Shown here piece after piece: positions 36,612-46,220 of a stretch of DNA of 64,000 bases. Both the position numbers and the translations under genes were made by a program. The stretch comes from Thermodesulfobacterium thermophilum DSM 1276 (GTDB lineage Bacteria > Desulfobacterota > Thermodesulfobacteria > Thermodesulfobacteriales > Thermodesulfobacteriaceae). Position 1 is the stretch's first letter; each line of letters opens with the position of its first letter. The notes under the pieces are model-generated. The model was not told where the DNA came from, ran no database searches, and worked only from the letters and a program-made list of their open reading frames with translations. Location: the NCBI RefSeq assembly GCF_000421605.1, contig NZ_ATXI01000001.1, positions 62,001 through 126,000 of the forward strand, given 5' to 3'.

Positions 36612-39245
36612 CTAAAAATTTCCGCCGATACTAAAGTTGAAGTTACTTGAATCCTCTCGAGGTTTCTTATCGATATTATAACCCCATTCTAACCTTAAAG
36701 GACCAAAAGGAGAAAGCCATCTTAAGCCTATACCTACACTTTTTCTAAGGTCTGAAAACTGAAATTCGGTATTTTTATCCCAGACGTTTCCCATGTCGTA
36801 AAAGACTACCCCGTTTAAATTGATATTTTTTATCAGTGGAAAGATAACCTCGAACTGGGTATAAAACTTTCTGGTACCCCCTATTTTATCTTCTGTCTCA
36901 GGATCCTTAGGAGAAATATCTCCGTATTTATATCCTCTTACCGAATTTATTCCTCCTAAGAAAAACCTTTCATAAACTGGGATTTTTCTGGCTCCACCTT
37001 CGGTTAGATATCCGTACCCTAGGACCCCATGGAAAGTAAGCTTATGAAAGGTATGATAGACCTGGTGTTCCCCTTCTATCTTTATGTAATTACTGTCTCC
37101 TCCTAACCATTTTTCAGCTATCTCAAAATCTAAGGCATGATACCAACCCTTGGTAGGCATAAAAAACCTGTTCCTTGAGTCATAGTTTAACCCAAACTGA
37201 AAGGCACTGGTAAGTTTGATATCCTTAGATTCTAAAATGATTTTGGCTACGTTATCTGAAAGGTCTTCAAGGGTGGTATAGTCTAATCTATAGCCTGCAT
37301 ACACAGAAAGTTTGGAGGTAAGGTTATATCCTATTTTTAAGGAAGCACCTTTACTATCTTTGGTAAAATCGTCATATTCTATATCAAAGTTATAAAGAGA
37401 CCAGCCGAAAGAATACTTGGTATCTCTAAAATATGGGTCGTAAAAATTTATAGAGTAACGGCTGGTTTTAGTACCCAGTCTTGCTGCCAAGTTTAACCTC
37501 TGGCCTTTACCTAAAAAGTTTCTTTCTGTTATGTCTAACATTAATATAAACTTATCATAGGAACTATAACCACCACCGATACCAAACGAACCAGTAAGCA
37601 TTTCTTTAACCTTTACCTTAAGGTTAACTTCATCTTCTTTGGCAGCTTTTTCTTTTTCTATCTTTACATCTTCAAAAAATCCCAACCTTCTTATCCTTAC
37701 CTCACTTTCTTCTATTCTCTTCTCACTATAAGGCCAACCTTCGGCTATGTTAATTTGTCTTCTAATCACCTTATCCCTGGTTTTGGTGTTTCCTTCTACC
37801 TCAATACGGTTGACATAAACCACAGGTCCCTTATCCACCTTAAAGGTTAGGTTAATAACCTTTGCTTTGGGGTCTTTACTAAAATCGGTGGTCACCTTAG
37901 CATAGGCATAACCATAGTCTGCAAAAAGATGGGTAAGGGTGGTCTCATCTACTTTTAAAGACTCTAAACTAAAAACCTTCCCAGGTAAGGTCTTTAATTT
38001 TTTGTAAATCTTATCCTCTGGAAAAAGATCCTGTTGTATCTCCACCTTTCCAACTTTATATTGATCTCCTTCTTCTATAGGGATTTTTATTATTACCCCA
38101 TCCTCTTCTTCTTTAACCAAAGGTTCTCCTACCTTAACATCGATAAAACCACGATTTTTATAAAAACTTTCTATTTTTCCTAAATCTCTATAAAGAAAGG
38201 CAAGATTATAAACCCCAGGTTCAGCCACTGGTTCTGGAGTAGTCAGAGTTCTCAGATATTGAGTAACTTTTTTAACCGGGGAAAATATAGATTTTTCTGA
38301 AACAGAAAGTAAACCTCTCAACTCTTTTTCTGAAATAGCTTTATTTCCTATAAATTCTATTTTTTTTATATATTTTTTCTTTCCTTCTTTTATCTCTACT
38401 ATCAACTTCACCTGAGCTTGGGAAACCTTTTCTAAGTCTATTTTCACATCAGTCCCGCTGTAACCTAACTGTTCGTAGTAGGCTTTTACCGTCTCAAGAA
38501 TCCTGTCAAGCTCCTTAGACGTAATAACCGTACCTTCCTTAAGATTGATGATTTTCAACAGATCTTCACTCTTTACCTGTTTATTACCTTTAAAAACTAC
38601 CTCCTTGATAGAAGGATTCTCTTTAAATTCAAAAACTACTATCGCCCCTTTGGCTCCTTTTTCTAACTTAACCTCGATGTTTTCAAAGTATCCCATCTTA
38701 TAGAGATTTCTCAAATCTGTGTTTAATTTTTTATAGTCAAGAATGTCGCCAGGTTTGGTAGTAAGGTTTGGATAAATCAGGTCTTCTTTAATCCTCATAT
38801 TACCTACTAATCTTATTTCTTCTACTATTTCTTTTTTCTCAAAGATACTTTTTAAATATGGTACCGTATTAGAAACCAAGGTATCTATGTTTCCTGTTTC
38901 TCCTACCACGTTAAAATACTGAGTGCTTGGTCCAGGTAAAAGAAGTTTCCATTCAAGGCTCACACTATTCCCTATAACCACACCCTTGATCTCAGCTATA
39001 CCTTCATAAATCCCTGTTTTCAGGAAGGCCTTAGCTTCTTCGGTAGAATAGACCTTTTTTTCTAAGAGAAACCCTTCTTTTTTAAGTGTTTCTTGAAGTT
39101 TTTGAAGGTAAGCTTCTAAAATTTGACTACCGGTAGGGTCACCTATAGTTTTGGCAGAATAGATAAGAAGATTTGTTTGAGCTGAAAAAAGGGAAGGTAA
39201 CCATCCCAGCCATAGAAAAATAAAGAGTAAAAATAATTTTTTCAA
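36612..39245 (-). CDS. bamA: Outer-membrane protein assembly factor BamA
   Basis: Omp85-family beta-barrel that inserts outer-membrane proteins. Signal peptide about residues 1-22. A short N-terminal region (about 25-130) is followed by several POTRA domains (starting at VEEIRLVGNMRIKEDLI, with later repeats at IKEVVFKGNKQVKSEDLL, IKKIEFIGNKAISEKEL, VNRIEVEGNTKTRDKVIRRQI) and the C-terminal 16-stranded barrel with the RGYK loop (FLGGINSVRGYKYGD) and terminal aromatic strand ending F. 877 residues. Together with lolD and lolC/E it forms an envelope-assembly cluster. Confidence 0.96.
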   Translation of the reverse strand: MKKLFLLFIFLWLGWLPSLFSAQTNLLIYSAKTIGDPTGSQILEAYLQKLQETLKKEGFLLEKKVYSTEEAKAFLKTGIYEGIAEIKGVVIGNSVSLEWKLLLPGPSTQYFNVVGETGNIDTLVSNTVPYLKSIFEKKEIVEEIRLVGNMRIKEDLIYPNLTTKPGDILDYKKLNTDLRNLYKMGYFENIEVKLEKGAKGAIVVFEFKENPSIKEVVFKGNKQVKSEDLLKIINLKEGTVITSKELDRILETVKAYYEQLGYSGTDVKIDLEKVSQAQVKLIVEIKEGKKKYIKKIEFIGNKAISEKELRGLLSVSEKSIFSPVKKVTQYLRTLTTPEPVAEPGVYNLAFLYRDLGKIESFYKNRGFIDVKVGEPLVKEEEDGVIIKIPIEEGDQYKVGKVEIQQDLFPEDKIYKKLKTLPGKVFSLESLKVDETTLTHLFADYGYAYAKVTTDFSKDPKAKVINLTFKVDKGPVVYVNRIEVEGNTKTRDKVIRRQINIAEGWPYSEKRIEESEVRIRRLGFFEDVKIEKEKAAKEDEVNLKVKVKEMLTGSFGIGGGYSSYDKFILMLDITERNFLGKGQRLNLAARLGTKTSRYSINFYDPYFRDTKYSFGWSLYNFDIEYDDFTKDSKGASLKIGYNLTSKLSVYAGYRLDYTTLEDLSDNVAKIILESKDIKLTSAFQFGLNYDSRNRFFMPTKGWYHALDFEIAEKWLGGDSNYIKIEGEHQVYHTFHKLTFHGVLGYGYLTEGGARKIPVYERFFLGGINSVRGYKYGDISPKDPETEDKIGGTRKFYTQFEVIFPLIKNINLNGVVFYDMGNVWDKNTEFQFSDLRKSVGIGLRWLSPFGPLRLEWGYNIDKKPREDSSNFNFSIGGNF

Positions 39246-39255
39246 GGTTTAACCC

Positions 39256-39954
39256 CTATTCGAGGGTCTCTTTTTCCCATTTTACCAGAAAACCGTTTTT
39301 TAGCAAAAAAATTTTTTTCATTCTTTTAGCTAAATCCCAGTTATGGGTTACCATCACCACTGCGGTGTTAAAATCTTGGTTAAGGGTTAAAAAAGCGTTG
39401 ATTACCTCTTCTGTACTTGCTGGGTCAAGGTTACCGGTAGGTTCATCTGCCAGCACCAAAACCGGATTTAAAAAAAGCGCCCTGGCAATGGCTGCCCGTT
39501 GTCTTTCTCCTCCAGATAGAGAAGAAGGTTTATGGTCTTTTCTATGAAAAATCCCAAGTTTTTTCAAGAGAACCTCCGCCCTTTGCATGCATTCCTCTAT
39601 GGTCAGATTGGCAATCAACCCTGGAAGGATAACGTTTTCCACAACCGTAAACTCTGGTAAAAGATGGTGTAGCTGAAAAACAAAGCCTATCCTCTTTCGT
39701 GTTTCAAGGATATGCTCCTCTTGTTTATAATCTATCTTTTTACCCAGAAAATATACCTCTCCGTCTGTAGGCTGATCAAGGGTACCCATAAGGTTTAACA
39801 AAGTGGTTTTCCCAACCCCAGAAGGTCCTACTATGGCTATAAGGTCTCCTGGATATACCTCTAAGTCGATTTTTTTTAATACCTCGATCTTTTCGTTTGC
39901 ATGCTGGTATTTTTTTGATATAGATTTCAGGACTAAGACAGGAAGGTTATCCAT
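39256..39954 (-). CDS. lolD: Lipoprotein-releasing ABC transporter ATPase
   Basis: ATP-binding subunit that powers extraction of lipoproteins from the inner membrane. Walker A GPSGVGKT at residues 43-50, LSGGERQR signature near 145, Walker B with DEPTGNLDP near 167. The LolD/MacB subfamily is indicated by LLNLMGTLDQPTDGEV and HLLPEFTVVENV. 232 residues. It overlaps the permease gene by 8 bases and is 10 bases from bamA. Confidence 0.95.
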   Translation of the reverse strand: MDNLPVLVLKSISKKYQHANEKIEVLKKIDLEVYPGDLIAIVGPSGVGKTTLLNLMGTLDQPTDGEVYFLGKKIDYKQEEHILETRKRIGFVFQLHHLLPEFTVVENVILPGLIANLTIEECMQRAEVLLKKLGIFHRKDHKPSSLSGGERQRAAIARALFLNPVLVLADEPTGNLDPASTEEVINAFLTLNQDFNTAVVMVTHNWDLAKRMKKIFLLKNGFLVKWEKETLE

Positions 39955-41179
39955 GGCGTAAAACCTCTGCAGGCATAACCTCAGAAGCCTTCTTAGCCGG
40001 ATAAAGGCAGGCTAACAGACTTATCAAAAGAGAAACCAGAACGATAACCAAAAGGTCGAAAAATTTTAAAGAAACCGGCATGTATTCTACAGGATAAACA
40101 TCACTTGGAAGCTTTACCACCGGATATTTAGAAAGAACCAAACAAAGACTTCCTCCTAACACCAAACCTAACAATACCCCTATAAATGCAAACAGAAAAC
40201 CACTATAAAAAAACAGGATCATTACATCCTTAGAAGAGGCTCCAAGAGCTCTTAAAATAGCTATATCCATTTTTTTCTCAGAAACAAGCATGATCATGGC
40301 GGCGATTATCGTAAAAAGAGAAACGGCAATCATAAGACTTAGCACTACAAAGAGACCTAACTTTTCCATCTTAAGGGCAGCAAAAAGGTTTCTATTCCAT
40401 TCTTGCCAGTCAAGGATTTGAACTCCAAAACCTAAGGAGGAAAGCAACCTATCTTTGTAAATCCCTGATTTAAATGGGTCTTTTAGCTTAATCTCTAAAG
40501 ACCTGTTGGTAGGGGTAAGATAAGAAAAAAACGTTTCAGAAGGGGCAAAAACAAGGTTTAAATCAAAATCATAAACCCCTGTTTCAAACCAACCTACTAC
40601 TTTTAGGTCTAATATTTTTGGCATAAAACCGAAGGGGGTAAACATACCCTGAGCACTCATAAAATTTAAAACTTCTCCTACCCCAAGCCCTAATCGGTCT
40701 CTTAATTTTTTCCCTACCACTACCGGAATTATCTTCTGTTCTTTTACACTGATTAAAGAATCCTTCTCTACATAAAATACCTTAAAACCTTTTTCTTTGG
40801 CCAACATATCTAAGTTAGAAGCTTTAAGCACTATACCTATAGGATGGGAACGAGCGATGATTAATCCCTGAATAGAAGATGTCTCCTGAAGGCTTAACAA
40901 TTGGTCTTTAGGAATCTCTTTTTCTACTAAAGTCTTTATCTTAGGGGTTAACCCTTCTTCCCAGAAGGTGATCGTGATGTGGGGGTTTAAACTTAAAATC
41001 TTTTCTGCTACTGCTTCTTTAAAACCGGTTATCACGGCATTTACTACAGTCAAGGCTCCTACACTGAGAGCTACTCCTAAAACAGCAATAACCGCTATTA
41101 TCCCTGTAAAACGCTCTCTTTTCCGTGAAAAAACATATTTTAAAGCTAACCAGAGCCTCCAGTTGTTAGAAAACCTCAT
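39947..41179 (-). CDS. Lipoprotein-releasing ABC transporter permease (LolC/LolE type)
   Basis: Integral membrane subunit of 410 residues. One N-terminal membrane helix (about 20-45), a large periplasmic MacB-like domain, then three C-terminal helices (about 275-405) of the FtsX family. The N-terminal ALKYVFSRKRERFTGIIAVIAVLGVALSVGALTVVNAVITGF is typical of LolC/E. Only one permease gene is present, so a homodimer (LolF-like arrangement) is likely unless a second copy lies elsewhere. Confidence 0.93.
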   Translation of the reverse strand: MRFSNNWRLWLALKYVFSRKRERFTGIIAVIAVLGVALSVGALTVVNAVITGFKEAVAEKILSLNPHITITFWEEGLTPKIKTLVEKEIPKDQLLSLQETSSIQGLIIARSHPIGIVLKASNLDMLAKEKGFKVFYVEKDSLISVKEQKIIPVVVGKKLRDRLGLGVGEVLNFMSAQGMFTPFGFMPKILDLKVVGWFETGVYDFDLNLVFAPSETFFSYLTPTNRSLEIKLKDPFKSGIYKDRLLSSLGFGVQILDWQEWNRNLFAALKMEKLGLFVVLSLMIAVSLFTIIAAMIMLVSEKKMDIAILRALGASSKDVMILFFYSGFLFAFIGVLLGLVLGGSLCLVLSKYPVVKLPSDVYPVEYMPVSLKFFDLLVIVLVSLLISLLACLYPAKKASEVMPAEVLRHG

Positions 41180-41192
41180 TCAAAATATCCTT

Positions 41193-42686
41193 TTAAAGAT
41201 CCTCTTTTCTCCTCAAGTGGGGGAAAAGAATGACCTCTCTTATCGAGGGACTGTCGGTAAAAAGCATAATCACTCTATCTATACCAATACCTTCTCCTGC
41301 ACAAGGAGGCATACCATATTCAAGGGCTCGGATAAAATCTTCGTCAATCTCAGGGGGTATTTCTTCGTCTATTTCTCTTAGTTTAATTTGTTCTTCAAAC
41401 CTTTGCCTCTGGTCCCTTGGGTCGTTTAACTCTGAAAAGGCGTTAGCTACTTCTTTTCCTGCAATATACAGCTCAAACCTCTCTGCAAAATCAGGGTCTT
41501 CATCACTTCTTCTGGCTAAGGGAGAAACCTCCACAGGAAATTTTACCACAAAGGTAGGTTGTATAAGTTTTGGTTCTACTAATTCTTCAAAAAGCTTAGT
41601 CCACCATTTACCTATACGTGGATCTTTTAGGTTTAGCTCAATTCTTTTTTCTTTAGCAAACTTAATAAGTTTTTCCTTTTCAAAGAGTACCTCTTTAGGA
41701 ATACCTCCTAACTCTATAAGAGAGTCTAAAAACTCAACCCGTTTCCAAGGAGGAGTAAAGTCTATCTCTTGACCTTGGTAAGTAATCTTAGAGCTACCTG
41801 TTATTTCCAAAGCAAGCCCATAAAACAACTCCTCGGTTCTTTTCATAAGATCTTCATAGGTAGCATAAGCCTCGTAAAACTCTAACATAGTAAACTCTGG
41901 ATTATGTCTACTTGAAACCCCTTCATTTCTAAAATTTCTGTTAAGTTCAAACACCTTATTAAAACCACCTACGATAAGTCTCTTTAGATAAAGCTCAGGC
42001 GCTATCCTAAGATATAAATTCATGTCTAAAGCGTTGTGATAGGTAATAAAAGGTTTAGCAGCTGCACCCCCTGCTATAGGATGCATCATCGGGGTTTCTA
42101 CTTCTAAAAATCCCTGAGAAATAAAATAATCTCTTATATACTGGATAATCTGGGTGCGTAGTCTAAAAAGCTCTCTTACCTTAGGATTCATGATAAGGTC
42201 TACATAGCGCATCCGATACCTTAACTCAGTATCTTTAAGCCCGTGATATTTTTCAGGTAAAGGCCGGAGAGCCTTGGTTAAGAGTTTAAAACTCTTCACC
42301 AAGATGGTAATCTCACCGGTCTTGGTTTTGATAAGCCTTCCTTTAACCCCTATGATATCCCCTATGTCTATAAATTTCTTAAAAAAATCAAAATCTTCTT
42401 GAGCCAACTCATTTTTAGCCACTAAAATTTGAATTTTGTCTGTATCGTCTTGGAGATGGGCAAAAATAAGTTTACCCATCTCCCTTTTTGCCATAATCCT
42501 CCCTGCTACCACAAATTCTTGGGTCTTTTTTTCTATCTCCTCAGGGCTTAACTCTTGGTATTTTTCTTTTATATATTTTGCTTTATCCTTAGGACGAAAA
42601 TCGTTGGGATAGGTCTTAATTCCCATAGACTCAAGTTTGGCAAGTTTTTCAAAACGCACTTTAATAACCTGACTTTCCTCTAACAT
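41193..42686 (-). CDS. lysS: Lysyl-tRNA synthetase, class II
   Basis: Charges tRNA(Lys). The N-terminal OB-fold anticodon-binding domain (about residues 55-160) is followed by the class II core: motif 2 FRNEGVSSRHNPEFTMLEFYEAY and motif 3 GEGIGIDRVIMLFTDSPSIREVILFP. 497 residues, normal. GGAGGG precedes the ATG. Thirteen bases separate it from the downstream permease gene. Confidence 0.98.
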   Translation of the reverse strand: MLEESQVIKVRFEKLAKLESMGIKTYPNDFRPKDKAKYIKEKYQELSPEEIEKKTQEFVVAGRIMAKREMGKLIFAHLQDDTDKIQILVAKNELAQEDFDFFKKFIDIGDIIGVKGRLIKTKTGEITILVKSFKLLTKALRPLPEKYHGLKDTELRYRMRYVDLIMNPKVRELFRLRTQIIQYIRDYFISQGFLEVETPMMHPIAGGAAAKPFITYHNALDMNLYLRIAPELYLKRLIVGGFNKVFELNRNFRNEGVSSRHNPEFTMLEFYEAYATYEDLMKRTEELFYGLALEITGSSKITYQGQEIDFTPPWKRVEFLDSLIELGGIPKEVLFEKEKLIKFAKEKRIELNLKDPRIGKWWTKLFEELVEPKLIQPTFVVKFPVEVSPLARRSDEDPDFAERFELYIAGKEVANAFSELNDPRDQRQRFEEQIKLREIDEEIPPEIDEDFIRALEYGMPPCAGEGIGIDRVIMLFTDSPSIREVILFPHLRRKEDL

Positions 42687-42719
42687 CTATTATCCCTCCA
42701 AATTTTTTACTCCAGCCCT

Positions 42720-42747
42720 ATTTTATTACGAATTTTACTTTTTCCAA
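42720..42747 (-). promoter_or_regulatory. Candidate lysS promoter
   Basis: Minus-strand TTGGAA (42742-42747) and TAAAAT (42720-42725) separated by 16 bases, about 33 bases before the lysS ATG. Confidence 0.5.
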
Positions 42748-42826
42748 CCTACTTTAAAGTCTGGAGGTAAAAAACAGTAAAAGACAACCTTTCAAATTCG
42801 AAACCATACAAACCCCTTTGTATTGC

Positions 42827-42855
42827 TTGACTTTTTAAAGATTAAGTCTTAACAT
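42827..42855 (+). promoter_or_regulatory. Candidate promoter of the DUF151 gene
   Basis: TTGACT (42827-42832), a 17-base spacer, then TAACAT (42850-42855); the start of transcription would be near 42862, giving a leader of about 30 bases. A purine-rich AAGGGGGG precedes the ATG. Confidence 0.6.
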
Positions 42856-42892
42856 ATTAAAAATAAAGAGGGTATAAGGGGGGTTTGATTTT

Positions 42893-43408
42893 ATGAAAAT
42901 AAAAATGGTGTTGCATGGAATAGCCATGGATCCTATGTCTAACAGTCCTGTGATGTTATTAAAAGAGGCAGAAGGAGAAAGGATCCTTCCTATTTGGATA
43001 GGGGTTTTAGAAGCTACTTCCATCGCAGCTAAGTTAGAAAACATACAATTTCCAAGACCGTTAACCCATGACCTGATCAAAAATATATTCGAAAATCTGG
43101 GAATTACCATTCCCAAGGTTGAAATCGTAGACCTTAAGGACAACACTTATTACGCTCTTATTACTGTAGTTACCGGAGATAAGGTTTTAGAAATAGATTC
43201 CCGTCCCAGCGATGCCATAGCCTTAGCTTTAAGACTTAACGCTGAAATCTTTGTAGATGAGGAGGTGTTTAAAAAGAGTCAGATTTATTCTGAAACTCCA
43301 GGAGGTGAAAAACAAGGAGAAATGGTAATCACCACCAAAGAGGAAAAAGAAAAACTAAAAGATTTTCTGGAAAAGCTGGATCCTAAACTTTTCAAATACA
43401 AAATGTAA
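42893..43408 (+). CDS. DUF151 bifunctional-nuclease-family protein
   Basis: A 171-residue protein of the BFN/DUF151 family; plant members have nuclease activity, the bacterial role is not settled. Signatures: LPIWIGVLEATSIA (about residues 30-43), RPLTHDLIKNIFENLG and VLEIDSRPSDAIALALRLNAEIFVDEEV (about 100-127). The C-terminal lysine- and glutamate-rich tail resembles the usual UVR-like or linker region. First gene of a three-gene plus-strand unit. Confidence 0.88.
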   Translation: MKIKMVLHGIAMDPMSNSPVMLLKEAEGERILPIWIGVLEATSIAAKLENIQFPRPLTHDLIKNIFENLGITIPKVEIVDLKDNTYYALITVVTGDKVLEIDSRPSDAIALALRLNAEIFVDEEVFKKSQIYSETPGGEKQGEMVITTKEEKEKLKDFLEKLDPKLFKYKM

Positions 43409-43419
43409 GGAATTGAAAG

Positions 43420-44067
43420 TTGTTTGATTTGCACTGCCATTCAGTCTTTAGCGATGGAGAACTTATTCCAGCAGAGTTATGGAGAAGGGTTCAAGCTTTA
43501 GGCTATCAAGCCATAGCCATTACCGACCACGTAGACCACTCAAACTTTGAACATATTCTTCAAAGTCTTTTAAAGTTTAAAAAATCTGTTCAAGGATTAA
43601 TCCCAAAATTTATTGTAGGTGTAGAAATAACCCATGTACCTCCGGATCTTATTCCTCCTCTTATCAAAGAATGTCGAAAAGCTGGGGCAGAGATAGTGGT
43701 AGTCCATGGAGAAACTATCGTAGAGCCTGTGACTGAAGGGACCAATCTTGCCGCTATCATGGGAGAAGCCGACATCCTTGCTCATCCAGGGCTTATTAAG
43801 CCTGAAGAAGTAAAACTTGCAGCTCAAAAGGGAATCTTTTTAGAAATATCTGGCAGAAAAGGACACTGTCTTACCAACGGACATGTAGTCAGCTTGGCAA
43901 AAACTTACGGAGCTAATCTGGTAATAAACTCAGACGGACATAGTCCCTCAGATTTTATGTCCAAAGAATTAGCTCTTAAAGTAGGGATAGGAGCTGGACT
44001 TTCAGCAGAAGAAGTTCAAAAAGTATGGGAAATCGCTCAGAAAAGGTTTTTAAAAACTTCTTCATAG
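43420..44067 (+). CDS. PHP-domain metal-dependent phosphoesterase
   Basis: A 215-residue PHP-domain protein. Metal ligands are visible in DLHCHSVFSDGE (residues 3-14), ITDHVDH (about 34-41), HGE (about 96) and the late NSDGHSP. The family includes histidinol phosphatases and nucleotidases; the compact single-domain form here resembles histidinol-phosphatase-like proteins of unknown substrate. The start is TTG with AAGGA upstream. Its last 43 bases overlap the next gene. Confidence 0.85.
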   Translation: MFDLHCHSVFSDGELIPAELWRRVQALGYQAIAITDHVDHSNFEHILQSLLKFKKSVQGLIPKFIVGVEITHVPPDLIPPLIKECRKAGAEIVVVHGETIVEPVTEGTNLAAIMGEADILAHPGLIKPEEVKLAAQKGIFLEISGRKGHCLTNGHVVSLAKTYGANLVINSDGHSPSDFMSKELALKVGIGAGLSAEEVQKVWEIAQKRFLKTSS

Positions 44068-44489
44068 AAAAGCAACTTTCTTTTATCTTTAGCACCTTGG
44101 GGTATCCTGAAACTTTGTTTAAATTTAATACCAAACTTTTCATATCTCTCGAAGACTTTTCCTATGAGTTAACCCTACCTCTTCTCATCCAAGAAAAAGA
44201 TCACACCTATTTTTGGGTAGACTACAAACCTCAAAACTTTTTATCTTGTTTTGAACGAGGTTTTATAAGCTTAGCAAGACTTGTTAGTAATCCTTTACCT
44301 TTCTTTGGAGTTATAACCAACCTTACAGAGTTTATATTAATAGACTTCTATCAAGGAAAAACCTCTAAAGGAAATAAAAAAATAATCCCCCCGTATGGTA
44401 AAATAAAGACCTATACTCCAGGTCTACCCAAACCTTTTAACCCTGAAATTGAAACCAAAATTTTAAGGCTTTTCCTAAAAGGGGGATGA
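44025..44489 (+). CDS. Small HsdR_N-type PD-(D/E)XK-like protein
   Basis: A 154-residue soluble protein resembling the stand-alone type I restriction R-subunit N-terminal domain (HSDR_N_2). The order of features fits: GYPETLFKFNTKLFI, ELTLPLL with a possible first acidic residue E48, the VDYKP segment (D66-x-K68 as the (D/E)xK pair), CFERGFISLARLVS and FFGVITNLTEFILIDFYQGK. There is no helicase, HsdM or HsdS gene nearby, so it is not a restriction system here. The function is unknown. The gene begins inside the PHP gene. Confidence 0.68.
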   Translation: MGNRSEKVFKNFFIEKQLSFIFSTLGYPETLFKFNTKLFISLEDFSYELTLPLLIQEKDHTYFWVDYKPQNFLSCFERGFISLARLVSNPLPFFGVITNLTEFILIDFYQGKTSKGNKKIIPPYGKIKTYTPGLPKPFNPEIETKILRLFLKGG

Positions 44490-44520
44490 AAAAACTTAGC
44501 AAACAGGCTGTAAGCCGGGC

Positions 44521-45258
44521 TTAAAAAATTGAGCGTTGTCTTTGGATCTCAAAAAGAGCTATAGCAGCAGCTACCGAAACATTAAGACTTTCTACCTTTC
44601 CTTTCATCGGAATTTTGGCTAAAAAGTCGCACTGAGTTAAAATTCCAGGTCTAATCCCTTTTCCTTCGTTTCCTACGATTAAAACCAAGGGAATTTTAAG
44701 GTCCAGCTGATATATAGACTTTTCGGCTTTATGGGTAAGTCCTAATACCCATAAACCTTTCTCTTTAAAAAATTGAAGAGCATGTTTTAGGTTGGTAACC
44801 TTAGCTATAGGGAGGTTAAACACAGCCCCTGCAGAAACTTTAGCTACTGTTTCAGTAACTTCACAGGCTCTAACCTTAGGAATTACCACTCCATGAACCC
44901 CTGAGGCATCAGCACTACGGATGATAGCCCCTACGTTATGAGGATCTTCTACCTCGTCCAACATAACCACCAAAGGCACTTCACTTCTCTTTTCCCAGTT
45001 GGCTACTATATCCTCTAAATCGGCATAATTAAAAGTTAAAAGATAGGCCACCACCCCTTGGGTGTTTAGATGTGCTGGTATTTTGGGAGGTAATTTTTCT
45101 GAGATTTTAACGGGAATCCCAAGTTTTTTAGCCTTTTCTAAAATTTGATGTTTTTTTCCTGAGAGACGGTTTTTATCAAACCATATCTTTTCGATAGACT
45201 TAGGGTTGTTTTTAAGAGCCTCTAAGACAGGGTTTATTCCATAAATAAAAGAGGTCAT
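44521..45258 (-). CDS. rlmB: 23S rRNA (guanosine-2'-O)-methyltransferase RlmB, TrmH/SpoU family
   Basis: SPOUT-class methyltransferase of 245 residues. An N-terminal L30e-like substrate-binding domain (about 1-80) precedes the knotted catalytic domain with LDEVEDPHNVGAIIRSADASG (motif 1), VGNEGKGIRP (motif 2) and IPMKGKVESLNVSVAAAIALFE (motif 3). RlmB is the best fit within the family, though other TrmH members are possible. It overlaps gmk by 4 bases. Confidence 0.92.
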   Translation of the reverse strand: MTSFIYGINPVLEALKNNPKSIEKIWFDKNRLSGKKHQILEKAKKLGIPVKISEKLPPKIPAHLNTQGVVAYLLTFNYADLEDIVANWEKRSEVPLVVMLDEVEDPHNVGAIIRSADASGVHGVVIPKVRACEVTETVAKVSAGAVFNLPIAKVTNLKHALQFFKEKGLWVLGLTHKAEKSIYQLDLKIPLVLIVGNEGKGIRPGILTQCDFLAKIPMKGKVESLNVSVAAAIALFEIQRQRSIF

Positions 45259-45875
45259 AGATTAAGGTTAAAGTTAGATAAAAAATATTTCCACTGAGGA
45301 TTTCTATAAGGTCTACTTAACTCTGCTTTAACTATCGAAAAGAAAAGCTCTTTACTTTTTTCTAAGTTTTCGTTTACTATCACATAATCAAACCAAGAGG
45401 CAAACCTGAGTTCTTCTTTAGCCCTTTTTAAACGATTTTGTACCTCAGCCTCGTTTTCTGTACCCCTTTGAATGATACGGGTTTTTAGGGACTGAAGGTC
45501 AGGAGGGGCTATAAAAATAAATATGGCATCTGAACCAAAATATGACTTAAGTCTGGTGGCCCCTACCACCTCTATGTCTAACACTAAGTGTTTGTTCTGG
45601 GTAAAGGCCTTTTCTATCTCTGTCTTTGCCGTTCCATAAAAGGTCCCAAAAACCTCTACCCATTCTAAAAATTCATCTCTCTCTATCATCTCTAAAAAAA
45701 CAGAACGACTTACAAAATAGTAATGTTTTCCATCTTCTTCCCCAGGACGTGGAGCTCTAGTAGTATGAGAAACAGAAAAATAAAATTCATCCTGAGGCAA
45801 ATCCTTAAGTATCGTGCTTTTACCAGCCCCAGAAGGACCGGTAACCACTATGATTAGTCTTTTATTCCTCTTCAT
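45255..45875 (-). CDS. gmk: Guanylate kinase
   Basis: Phosphorylates GMP to GDP. The P-loop GPSGAGKS is at residues 13-20, followed by [23 protein letters not shown] and [12 protein letters not shown], the GMP-binding region. 206 residues, normal. It overlaps remA by 14 bases, repeating the common remA-gmk pairing; rpoZ, often next, is absent. Confidence 0.97.
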   Translation of the reverse strand: MKRNKRLIIVVTGPSGAGKSTILKDLPQDEFYFSVSHTTRAPRPGEEDGKHYYFVSRSVFLEMIERDEFLEWVEVFGTFYGTAKTEIEKAFTQNKHLVLDIEVVGATRLKSYFGSDAIFIFIAPPDLQSLKTRIIQRGTENEAEVQNRLKRAKEELRFASWFDYVIVNENLEKSKELFFSIVKAELSRPYRNPQWKYFLSNFNLNL

Positions 45876-46143
45876 CTTTCTCCAACCTTTCTAACCCATC
45901 AGACATCAGCCTTTGAGCTACAGTTTCTGCTTGTATAGCAGAAAGGATGATATGATTGCTATCGGTGATGATGATAGAGCGAGTCTTACGTCCCTGAGTA
46001 GCATCGATAAGCCTTCTTGTTTCCTTAGCCTCTTCCTTTAACCTCTTCATAGGAGCAGAGTTTGGATTTACGATAGCAATGATTCTATCTGCAACCACAT
46101 AGTTGCCAAAACCTATGTTTAAAAGTTTACAACTACATCCCAT
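45862..46143 (-). CDS. remA: RemA/DUF370-family protein
   Basis: A 93-residue protein of the DUF370/RemA family: [35 protein letters not shown] and [35 protein letters not shown] are diagnostic. In Bacillus RemA is a DNA-binding regulator of matrix genes; its role outside Firmicutes is not established. Here the N-terminus carries an extra CSC motif (MGCSCKLLN). GGAGGT precedes the ATG. Confidence 0.92.
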   Translation of the reverse strand: MGCSCKLLNIGFGNYVVADRIIAIVNPNSAPMKRLKEEAKETRRLIDATQGRKTRSIIITDSNHIILSAIQAETVAQRLMSDGLERLEKDEEE

Positions 46144-46220
46144 AAAGACCTCCGTAAAAAGATAATTTTGGTTTAAAAGAGATTAATCAAGTTTATCTTT
46201 AGTTATTGTAAAACATTTTT

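Noticed and set aside
44025-44489. Restriction-modification system
   Set aside because: Only a small R-type N-terminal-like domain is present; there is no helicase, methyltransferase or specificity gene near it.
44490-44520. Hairpin between the HsdR_N-like gene and rlmB as a terminator
   Set aside because: The stem (GGCT/AGCC) is only 4 bp and no T-tract follows directly on either strand.
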